Positions 24,665 to 33,695 of a stretch of 64,000 nt of DNA are shown here, piece by piece. Location of the stretch: the NCBI GenBank assembly GCA_963402885.1, contig OY727095.1:20093001-20157000 (forward strand), in the 5' to 3' direction. The notes below the pieces were generated by a model. The model ran no database searches. It had not been told where the DNA came from and saw only the letters and a list, made by a program, of their open reading frames with translations. The position numbers and the translations under genes are program-made. Numbering within the stretch: position 1 is the stretch's first letter; every line of letters starts with the position of its first letter. The DNA is from Antedon bifida (lineage: Eukaryota; Echinodermata; Crinoidea; Comatulida; Antedonidae).

Positions 24665-24745
24665 AGTTATCCGCTTGGTATACCAAGCGGATAACTAAAA
24701 AGATCCTGACAATAACAAGGGGTTATCCGCCAAGTGCGGATAACC
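24665..24745. repeat. 32-bp perfect palindrome and adjacent hairpin
   Basis: AGTTATCCGCTTGGTA at 24665 is followed directly by its exact complement (to 24696). At 24721-24745 GGTTATCCGC, CAAGT and GCGGATAACC form a 10-bp stem with a 5-base loop. Both carry GTTATCCGC, also found near the start of the R3 units (23130), so they are likely R3 ends. Confidence 0.85.
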
Positions 24746-24913
24746 AATTATTTTTATTTAGTAAAGAATAAAAAAAAAGAAACATATTACTGTATGTCTA
24801 CACTTTATAAATTTGTGGTACAAACAAAAACGGTTGAGTTTACAAACATTTTGATAAATATACTTTGATTGTAAACACAAAAGTAATTTTGTGTAAATAA
24901 ATACTCTACTTAC

Positions 24914-25006
24914 ATCATATTGCATATCCAAACTACCTCCTTCATTTACATCTTCTTCAACAAAACCACCACCAATGTCACCGTTTTCTGCTATACCATA
25001 ATCCTG
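24914..25006 (-). pseudogene. piggyBac acidic exon, copy 2
   Basis: 93 bases, phase 0, CAACAG acceptor and GTAAGT donor. Encodes QDYGIAENGDIGGG..EEDVNEGGSLDMQYD. The downstream intron sequence (24815-24913) closely matches 21385-21478, showing that exon and intron were copied together. Confidence 0.7.
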
Positions 25007-25127
25007 CTGTTGAGAATATATTTAAATATGTAAATATGTACAAAAAAAACAACATATTATATTAATTATGTTATTTTTCCTAGTATAGTAGGCTAACATT
25101 GTTTGGGTTTGACAAACAGTGTCATAT

Positions 25128-25703
25128 ACCCTTTTCACACCAAAACTCCGGAGAGTCTCCGGAGACACCCCGGGGTTTATGACCATTCAAAACGTCGAGA
25201 AACTCCGGAGATACCCCTTTCACACCAACCTAGCGCCACCGGGGTTAATAAAATAAAATTGTAAATGTCGCCCTCTATTTTTTTTGTTTACATAGCGACG
25301 ATCATTAGAATAATTTTAATTAACAATATTTTTAATTTAATAATTACTTTCAAAAGTCTCAGAAGTAATATAATGTTTTATTGATACTACTTATTATTTT
25401 TTAAACCCGCTATATATTTTGTACAAATATTTAAAGTATTTTGAAATAAAACTAAAGCAATGAGTGATCGTGTGAGGATGACCTTTTGACCCGAAACACT
25501 CCGGAGTTTGATGTTGGAACCTTTCACACCAAAACACCGGGGTGTCCCCGCAGTTCGCTCTCCGGAGAATGTTCAGCTGTTCAACCCCGCAGTTTTAAAC
25601 TCCGGAGTTGCTTGATTTTACCTTTCACACCAAACAGCGGGGCGTCAACTCCGGGGTGTCTCCGGAGTGTCTCCGGAGTTTTGCTTTTGGTGTGAAAGGG
25701 GTA
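25128..25703. mobile_element. MITE with CTCCGGAG-rich inverted ends
   Basis: The ends ACCCTTTTCACACCAAAACT at 25128 and the complement of ACCCCTTTCACACCAAAAG at 25703 are inverted. Both continue into CTCCGGAG, TCTCCGGAG and ACCCCGG words. The palindrome CTCCGGAG occurs repeatedly, and CTTTCACACC recurs internally near 25220, 25520 and 25620. No clear target duplication could be fixed (TATA-like flanks). Open frames across it are not genes. Confidence 0.75.
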
Positions 25704-25939
25704 ATATACATTTCTCAACTATCAACTGAACCTAACCCTCTAAATAACCAATCCTGCGCCTTAGTGAACATTAGCTTGTTGCGAAGATCGCCATTCGTAT
25801 TAGATGGCTATGATGTAATGACATTTACCATACTTTTAGCAATTAGAAGATATATATACATGGTATATGGTATGTGGTACCGTATTTCTAGCCAGGACGT
25901 ATATGTACTTACAGTACAAGAGGATACTACTTTACTTAC

Positions 25940-26047
25940 ATCATGTTCCATTTCGAAACTACCTCCTCCATAATTGACATTTTCTTCCATATTATCAATA
26001 ACATCTCCACTATCCGAGTCATCATTTTCTGAGGTACCATGATCTTC
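25940..26047 (-). pseudogene. piggyBac acidic exon, copy 1
   Basis: 108 bases, phase 0, same splice contexts. Encodes EDHGTSENDDSDSGDV..GGGSFEMEHD. Acidic N-termini are normal for piggyBac transposases, but tandem homologous exons are not something I recall. Confidence 0.7.
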
Positions 26048-26084
26048 CTGTTGAGAATATATATTTTTTTATTCGTCTACCTAC

Positions 26085-26680
26085 CCTAGGTAGCTAACCA
26101 AGGTCTAATAGAATAGGTCTAGCCTACTAGAGACTAGGACGACAATACTTGGCCAAGAGCTAGCTAGGCCTAGTACTAGTAAGTAGGAAGGCCTGCTAGT
26201 CCACTAAAGCAGAGCGACTAACAAGTACACTTATTAGAATGCCTACTATAGTATAGGCTATAGGCTATGTCGGAGTGTGTATAGCCTAATAGTAGGCCTA
26301 GGCATACCTACTATTAGTATTACTAAACCACAGGCTGGTATCCCTAGGCCTATAGGCTACATGTAGTATTCTAGGCCTATCTGTATCTCTCTCTGTCCTA
26401 GGCTAGCTAGGGCCAGGCCTAGTATAAGTAGGCCTAGGCCTAGTTGACGATGGCCCAAGTTTCTACAGGCCTAAGGGTATTAGTAGTAGGCCTCAGGCCC
26501 CTTACTATTAGCCTAGCCTAGGCCTATTAGGCCTAATAGCCTAGCTAATTACAGTATGCCTGGCCCGCTAGCTAGGAGCCTATCTAGGCCTAGAGGCCTA
26601 CTGCTAGACTAGGCTTAGGCCTAGCCTAGTACCCTATTATAGTAGGCCTAAACTAGGCCTAGCCTACAGTTTATATATTT
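26085..26680. repeat. Dense TAGGCCTA cluster
   Basis: The octamer TAGGCCTA and AGGCCTAG or CCTAGGCC derivatives make up much of these 600 bases. Isolated copies are scattered through the whole window. No coding signal. Confidence 0.85.
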
Positions 26681-27082
26681 TATAAAGTGTGTTTACTTAC
26701 ATCATCTGAAACTAGGATGTCATTTTCAGAGTCAGAATCAGCAAAATACGACGCGCCATGGTTATATAATACGCTGTATATAATAGCTCAGTATATAGTG
26801 ATCGGCTTGCGGCTGTATCTTCCCGCCGCTTCTTGCCGCCGACCAACCAAACAAATCGTCGTTAGGATCGTTGCAGTGTATCCATTTTTATCGTCAGGTA
26901 CTTTCAAATAGCAAAATATTTACGGTCCAGACCGAATATAGTGTCCAAATTTGTACTACTAACCAATAATTAACCAATATATCGGATTCTTTAAAAAAAC
27001 ATCAAAAACGAAGATCTTCGTGTTTGGCAGTCAAGCGTTGTATTTCCAAAAACGAAGATCTTCGTGTTTGGCAGTCAAAGTG

Positions 27083-28080
27083 TTAAAATAAGTAAAAATT
27101 TACGGATTTTTAAAAATAGAATTCTTGTTTCAAGCAATATTTTTCTCAATTTATTTGATAGAATTCTTGATTCAAGCAATATTTTTCTTAAAGTAGGTAA
27201 GAATATTCCGATTTTGCTTTTACAGAATTCTTGTTTCCAGTAATATTTTTCTTGAAATAAGTAAGAATTTACCGAATTTCATTTTATAGAGTTCTTGTTT
27301 CAAGCAATATTTGTCTTAAAATAAGTAAGAATATTCCGATTTGTATTTTATAGAATTCTTGTTTCAAGCAAGATATTTCTTAAAATAAGTAAGAATATTC
27401 CGATTTTTATTTGTAGAATTCTTGTTTCAAGCAATATTTTTCTTAAAATAAGTAAGAATATTCCGATTTGTATTTTTTAGAATTCTTGTTTTAAGCAATA
27501 TATTTCTTAAAATAAGTAAGAATATTCCGATTTGTATTTTATAGAATTCTTGTTTCAAGCAATATATTTCTTAAAATAAGTAAGAATATTCCGATTTGTA
27601 TTTTTTTGAATTCTTGTTTCAAGCAAGATATTTCTTAAAATAAGTAAGAATAGTCCGATTTTTATTTTTTGAATTCTTGTTTCAAGCAATATTTTTCTTA
27701 AAATAAGTAAGAATATTCCGATTTGTATTTTTTGAATTCTTGTTTCAAGCAATATATTTCTTAAAATAAGTAAGAATATTCCGATTTGTATTTTTTAGAA
27801 TTCTTGTTTCAAGCAATATTTTTCTTAAAATAAGTAAGAATATTCCGATTTGTATTTTTTGAATTCTTGTTTCAAGCAATATATTTCTTAAAATAAATAA
27901 GAATATTCCGATTTTTATTTGTAGAATTCTTGTTTCAAGCAATATATTTCTTAAAATAAATAAGAATATTCCGATTTTTATTTTTAGAATTCTTGTTTCA
28001 AGCAATATATTTCTTAAAATAAATAAGAATATTCCGATTTTTATTTTTAGAATTCTTGTTTCAAGCAATATATTTCTTAA
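27083..28080 (+). repeat. 63-bp satellite array, middle segment
   Basis: About 16 monomers with the order GAATTCTTGTTTCAAGCA, ATATTTTTCTTAAAATAAG, TAAGAATATTCCGATTT, TTATTTG. Each contains one TTAA and is partly self-complementary (ATTCTTGTTTCAAG against CTTAAAATAAGTAAGAAT). It is bounded by the piggyBac TTAA at 27083-27086 and the Kolobok TTAA at 28077-28080. Minus-strand open frames here are repeat artefacts. Confidence 0.9.
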
Positions 28081-28192
28081 AGTGAAAGATACAAATATGG
28101 TAATACAAACGTTGAAATGAATAAAGATATATATACAGAATTGATCTAGCGTATTTATTTTTTTTTTCAAACTCATTAAGTATGAAAAAATT
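28081..28192 (+). repeat. Left terminal inverted repeat of the Kolobok element
   Basis: 112 bases that pair with 33585-33695 almost without mismatch, apart from a T-run that differs in length and base content near 28155. Transposase binding sites and a promoter are expected here. Confidence 0.9.
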
Positions 28193-28436
28193 GCGTTTTT
28201 GTTTGTCCTTTTTGTAAGCCTACGCCCCGCCCACATTGTTTTTTCTGAATCTCAGACATTACGTCATTATGACATCGTGACGTCATTCTTGTACACTCTT
28301 TCTACTTCCGGGACTGCACACGTGTGAACCGCGATGCTGTTTTGGTATTCTTTTTCATTGCGATCCTTTCATCAACGTACCGATACATAATTCAATAGCC
28401 TAAAATATTTTCGATTAATTCTGGTCTTTATTCAAC

Positions 28437-31400
28437 ATGCGCTGTGTGGCGTATGGTTGCAGCAAAACCCATGCTGATGGGGTAAGTTTTCACATGTTTC
28501 CGAAGGAGGTAAAATTGCGGAGGGAATGGACTTTGGCTACCCAAAAAACCAGAAAGGATTGGAAGCCTAGTAAATACTCGGCGTTATGTAGCGACCATTT
28601 TGAACTCGAATGCTTCGAAGAGAAGGCCCGGTTTGGGAGTGAGCTCGGCGTAAGTGGCAAAATAAACAAACGGTTAAAGCCAAATATGAAGCCAACGATA
28701 TTTGTGAAGCCTAAAAGTAAAACATCAAGTCAAAGTATTAAAAAAAAACGAAGATCTACCGCCTATGAAAAAAGGGAGCACAACAGGGTAAGTCAATTAT
28801 ATTGTAGGCCTTTCTTCTATTGTTTTCGCCCCGTTCGGCGTTCGTAATTTTATTTTATTGTAATAAACAAGTCACATGACTGACTACATCAATCATTCCC
28901 ATCTTAAAATATTATTACTACATTATTCAAGCCTTAGCTTTACTTGACTAAATTACTAGTACTACTCACTCAGGCGAAAACTGTATTATTTAATTATTGT
29001 TAAAATTTAGTGGTGATTGTATTTGCCCATGGAGTTATAAAGCTAATTTTATAACTCCATGATTTGCCTAAGCCTACATAATTCTATAATTGTTTGGTTG
29101 GTTTTCTAGGTTCTTGAATCAATACTCATTCCCTCTATGGACAAGAGTGAAAGTTGCGAAACAGACAACGAAGTGCCGGTGATGATGGATATGCAACTTA
29201 CAGCTGAAAAAGAAACACAAGTAAGTCCTTTTTCCAAACATAATTTGGAAATTTCATTTGAGAAATAACTTTATTTTGAATTAAAATTGAATTGAAATTA
29301 TTTTTAGTTTCATTCTGGTCACATTATTATTTTAAAATTTCTTGAGAATGTACAAATTTAATATTGAATATTATACAGTACTAATAATCTGTATTTTCTT
29401 TTAGACAACCGAACTAACGGTAGTACACTGTGCCTGTTGTAGTCATGCCAAACCAAAGATAAAATTGAAGAATTCAAGCTTTCAATGGAATGGACGTCCT
29501 AAAATGATGGATAAAGGTTTGTACAACACCAGATATTTTATAAAATACCAGAATAAAAAAAAAATGTTGTTTTATAATAATTATAATTATTTCTATACAG
29601 AATAAAACACAAGATGATTTCTATTGGGCTGTCAAGTAAAGCAATCAAACAATAACTGTACAGCAACCAATTATAAATACCCTATATTCTACTAACATGC
29701 CTGTTCTATGTATTTTAAATATAGGAAATCAGATATTTCCTGTGGAAGAAGTGAGACAACTGCCTGAGAAACAAACGAACATAGAGCCAGATTCAGATTT
29801 TAATGAAGAGACGGACAGTGAGGAAGACGAAAGTGATGCTGAACCCTGTTATGATGACGAAAAGCAAGATCCTGATTACATTCCTTGTGATGATGATGAG
29901 GATGCTGACGATATTGAAATAAATGCGTAAGTAATTTTCATATTACATATTATATTGATTAAATGTTTTTATTTTTTAAAATTCTGTTGTAATACTGCTA
30001 CTGTATATATATAAAAAAAAGGCCCTCTGTTCATTTTTTTAGTACACCACCTGATGTATACAGAGGACGCAAGTACCTGGTATGTGAAAATGAATTGTTG
30101 GCCGCTTTTAATACTTGCGTAATGTGCGGTCATCCATCAACAAGCAGGATTGCATCAACAATTGGGACATTTTGTCGGGTGAAGCAGGAATGCATCAATT
30201 GTGATTTCCAACGAATATGGAGTAGTCAACCATTCATAAAGAATGTGCCAGCTGGCAATTTACTGCTCTCGGCTGCAATTTTGATGTCCGGGAGTTCTGT
30301 AACCAAGAGCTTGCGCCTTTTTAGTCACCTAAAGATGGTAGCCATTTGTAGGAAAACTTTCAACGAGCATCAAAAGATGTATTTACTGCCAAGTATCCGA
30401 CAAGTCTGGAGGAACCACCAAGAGAAGGCAATTACCAATTTGAAGGAAGATGAGAGCGTTGTTTTGGGAGGAGACGGTAGGGCAGATTCTCCAGGGCACT
30501 CTGCCAAATATGGCAGCTACACTATGATGGACCTGAAGCTAAATAAAATTATAGAGATACAAATTATTCAGGTACTTTCTCATTACATAATAGCTGTATA
30601 CAAAGATACTAACCTACAAACTTTTCCCTTTGAAACCAAATAATTAATTGAAACTATTTTTATTAAATAAGCATATTTATTCTATTACAGTCGAATGAAG
30701 TTGGTAGTAGCTACCATATGGAAAAGGAAGGACTGATAAGGGCAGTCAATTTCTTAAAAGAAAATAACATAGCAATATCAACCTTGGTGACGGACCGGCA
30801 TTGCCAAATAAAAAAATGGGTGCGGGAAAACCTACCAGATACAAAACACAAGTTTGACCTCTGGCATATTGCAAAAGGTAAATACATTTCAATAATTGTT
30901 TTTCAAAAAAGCACAACTATAATTTAATTATTCAATTTTGTTAAATTATTTATTTTATTTTATTAGGGGTTTCAAAGAAGTTGGAGGCAGTGGCAAAGCT
31001 GGTTAGTGGTAAAGATGTTAAGCCATGGATCCACAGCATAAGCAACCACATGTACTGGTGTGCAACTTCAACTGTGGATGGTGATGGCAAAATGATGCTT
31101 GCAAAGTGGAAATCAGTGGGGCAGCATATCCAAAATATACACACGGGCCATAGCGATGTGTTTAAAGAGTGTGAGCATGGCGAACTTCAGGGAAGAGAGC
31201 GAAAGAAGAAATGGATGACGACAGGTAAATTCATGACAATAATTAAACATAATTCTATTAAATAATAGACTATCAATTGTTTAACTGTTTTTAGGCTACA
31301 AATATCTGAATAGAATAGTCACCTAATATTACAACTACCTAATCAATTACCTTACTTTTTACTGTACAGGTAGCGCAGCCCTACTTAAAACATTGGACGT

Positions 31401-32187
31401 CATAAACAATCCTCGGCTATGCAAAGATATTGTTATGATGAGCGAGAAGTACCAAACTTCAAGACTCGAGGCTTTCCACTCAACCTTAAACCATTTCGCA
31501 CCGAAGATGACGCATTTTTCATATTGGGGCCAGACATGCAGGCAAGTACTTCACAAATGTTCAAAACTTAGATAGTTAACGACAGTGACACATTAATAAA
31601 ATAAATAAAAACATAAGCCAAATTTTAAAGAAATGATAGTTTTAGTCATTGAAGAGTTTGTGTGTAAACTTTAAAAAAAAAATTGTAAATAATGATTGAT
31701 ATTAATAACAATTAACTGATTACTGTATTATCTCAACAGAACATTTCTTGCAGGACTGCATTATAATGAAAATTCCGATAGAGAACAAGCAATCACTGCA
31801 GAAGGAAAAGAACGCTTTTGTGTTGCCTTCCCAAAGTTCAAACATGGTGGATACAGTGTCAAAAAAGTGTACAAAGATCCAACGTATGGTGAGTTTTAAG
31901 CAAACACATTAAAAGAAAGTCAGATCCCAAAATAGAACAAATGTATAAATTTATTACTTAACACCAACATACTATACATAACATTCAGTGTTTTGATTTG
32001 AGTAGTTTCTTAATATGTACATAATTGTTTCACAGACTATGTTGATGAAATCATCCATCTGGTCGTAGCTTTCTGTCAAGAAGGAAATAAGAAACCCCTA
32101 CAAGAAACGCCTGGTGCATTATGCAGCGAATTCATCCACCCTGAAAAGGACGAAGCTGTTGCTCAACACAGTTCAAGATTTTGCTAA
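28437..32187 (+). CDS. THAP-domain Kolobok-type transposase, 10 exons
   Basis: Exons 28437-28787, 29110-29220, 29405-29516, 29725-29926, 30043-30571, 30691-30877, 30967-31224, 31370-31541, 31740-31888 and 32036-32187 join in compatible phases into 740 codons without a stop. Introns are GT-AG except the eighth, which starts GC (31542). Residues 1-85 form a THAP zinc finger (C3, C8, C-S-D-H, then PTIF) for DNA binding. An acidic linker follows at about 195-258 and a Cys cluster at about 284-312. The catalytic part has GDGRADSPGHSAKYG (Asp about 403), VTDRHCQIKKW (Asp about 470), FDLWHIAKG and SRLEAFHST (Glu about 616), a plausible DDE triad. The start is the first ATG, immediately before the THAP cysteine. 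It stops 15 bp from the end of the convergent gene. Predicted to move the element at TTAA. Confidence 0.85.
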
Positions 32188-32202
32188 TGTGATAGCAATA
32201 AC

Positions 32203-33433
32203 TTACAATTTAGGGTATTTAAAACCTACATACTGTGTTGATGGAAATTTATCTCTAATTGCTTTAACAACATATGCGGGTAAAACAACACGATTGTTTT
32301 TTCCCAAGTAGCCCCATATCCACTTAGTGCAATTCCTGTAACCTGTGTGACGATACCTCCTGTAAATAAAAAAATATAGTTCATGTACATAATAAATAAA
32401 GCACTGTTGTTGTTCTTTTACAGTATAAACAATTGCTTTGTTCTTATTTTCAGCTTTTCTTTTTGATATGCAAATGAGTAAATCAAACATGTTTCAGTAC
32501 AAAAAGCATTCATACAAAGAATGGTGGTTTGCAATTGTGTGTAAATATAAATAAAATGACTTACTCGTTAACTGTTGCATTAGCTTTTCTATACTTTTTC
32601 GGAGTGTTTTCATATGCCATTTGGAGGGCCCACACATCAAGGCAGTTGGTAGTGAAGCCTGGGTGTTCCACGATGCATTGCAAATGGCCTGTTATTGGAG
32701 CATCAGTTTCCTTTGGTGTTTATAGGACCAATTTCCTTACAACACACACACTCCTCAAATGCTTCTGCAGACACACATTTTCCACATAAACACCTATAAA
32801 ATCCAATTTAAAACATTTATAAACACTGTAGTGTATTGAGACAGCATTATGAACTTATTTATAAAATTGCATGAAAGCTAGGGCAAGTCTATTTTTGTGG
32901 TTCAGACAGCCAAGCCTCTTCATTTGTGCTACACCACTAGCCTAGACCACTAGTAGTACTGTAGTAAATAGTGTATGTGTGAAAAATTCAAGCGTTTTTT
33001 CCTACAGTTAGCTCTCTCTCTACAACACAAGACAATGCTTAGGCCTAGTGTATATCGTTACATGTCCCTGGGCTGCATGTGCCTACAAAGCAGTGAATTT
33101 CAGGTTAAAACATATTATAATTAATATATATTATTAAATACTAAATTAAACTAGGGTATATAACAATATTACAATTTACTGTGCGAGACAAATTCGTGCG
33201 AGGCGGACGGCCAAAAGTATCGTGGCTACTCTTGCGCGCGAGTAGCCTACTGGCATGGCACTGGCCTAACTACGAAATAGAGCCTTAATTTACAATACAA
33301 AACTTTACCAATTTGTGTTTCCTAGACGCATTTGTTGAGCATTTAGCTCTGCTTCCTCTTCACTATCCCCACTGGTACTATCGTCATCCGTAGAAGAAGC
33401 ATACGGTTCGTACATGTAAGGTTGTATATCCAT
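32203..33433 (-). CDS. P2X7 C-terminal-domain-like protein, 3 exons
   Basis: Exons 33433-33309, 32793-32565 and 32359-32203, with GTAAAG and GTAAGT donors. Exon 1 starts MDIQPYMYEPYASST, is acidic, and ends RLGNTNW. Exon 2 continues CLCGKCVSAEAFEECVCCKE, then CIVEHPGFTTNCLDVWALQM. Exon 3 has YRHTGYRNCTKWIWGYLG and IRDKFPSTQYVGFKYPK. This order of cysteines and the final RHxxYR..W..G / IRxxFP..QYxGFK block match the cytoplasmic 'ballast' domain of P2X7, a zinc-binding module, without any channel part. In exon 2 the frame shifts by one base near 32705 (A-rich AAAGGAAAC), so the gene is broken here or the base is a sequencing error. An alternative start lies at 33487. The function in the transposon is unknown. 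Confidence 0.8.
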
Positions 33434-33584
33434 CGTGCATAATAACAAAGCTACAGAACTGTCAGAATTGTACTGCCAGCGCTCCACACTACTGACAGGA
33501 CTAGTACTAAAATGACGTCACGGTCTAATCATAGCCTGAGGCGACAAAACTCGGGGGCGGGGCTTAGCTAATATAGAAATTCTT

Positions 33585-33695
33585 AATTTTTTCATACTTA
33601 ATGAGTTTGAAAAAAAAAAAAATACGCTAGATCAATTCTGTATATATATCTTTATTCATTTCAACGTTTGTATTACCATATTTGTATCTTTCACT
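33585..33695 (-). repeat. Right terminal inverted repeat of the Kolobok element
   Basis: 111 bases, reverse complement of 28081-28192. GC-rich CGCCCCGCCC and GGGGCGGGGC motifs lie just inside both repeats. Confidence 0.9.

Larger units (their letters stand above)
17315..26759 (-). pseudogene. piggyBac transposase gene, split and broken
   Basis: The deduced gene has a first exon from an ATG at 26759 to donor 26701, three short acidic exons, and one long exon 20514-17315. The long exon encodes an acidic stretch, an RGG-rich repeat region, the DDE transposase domain (18675-17503) and a cysteine-rich C-terminal finger. The domain has SIDEGML, FMDNLYNS and NGVDKMD, carrying the expected Asp residues, plus the family start WQPLY..GPT...FFELFLTDEF at 18775-18660. 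The finger reads VCRVCKKKG..ETRYVCGSC and ends at 17315. Lesions: a frame change in the first exon, a TGA in the RGG region near 18900, and a frame change near 17525 between domain and finger. Phases of the middle exons are consistent. Role: cut-and-paste transposition at TTAA. Confidence 0.85.
15419..27082 (-). mobile_element. piggyBac transposon, 11.7 kb, in a satellite monomer
   Basis: The 14-bp terminal inverted repeats CACTTTGACTGCCA are perfect. They are flanked by TTAA at 15415-15418 and 27083-27086, the piggyBac target signature. Removing the element and one TTAA restores a satellite monomer. A piggyBac transposase gene runs on the minus strand inside. The right end carries a direct repeat of about 45 bp containing the palindrome GAAGATCTTC. 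The unusual length comes from introns loaded with later insertions and from minisatellite growth. Confidence 0.9.
28081..33695 (+). mobile_element. Kolobok-type transposon with two genes
   Basis: Ends are AGTGAAAGATACAAATATGG at 28081 and its complement at 33695, within long inverted repeats. TTAA is duplicated outside both ends (28077-28080 and 33696-33699). The flanks join into a normal satellite monomer. A THAP-domain transposase plus a TTAA target is the known signature of Kolobok. A second, convergent gene lies in the right third. Sharp ends and an open transposase frame point to a young insertion. Confidence 0.9.
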
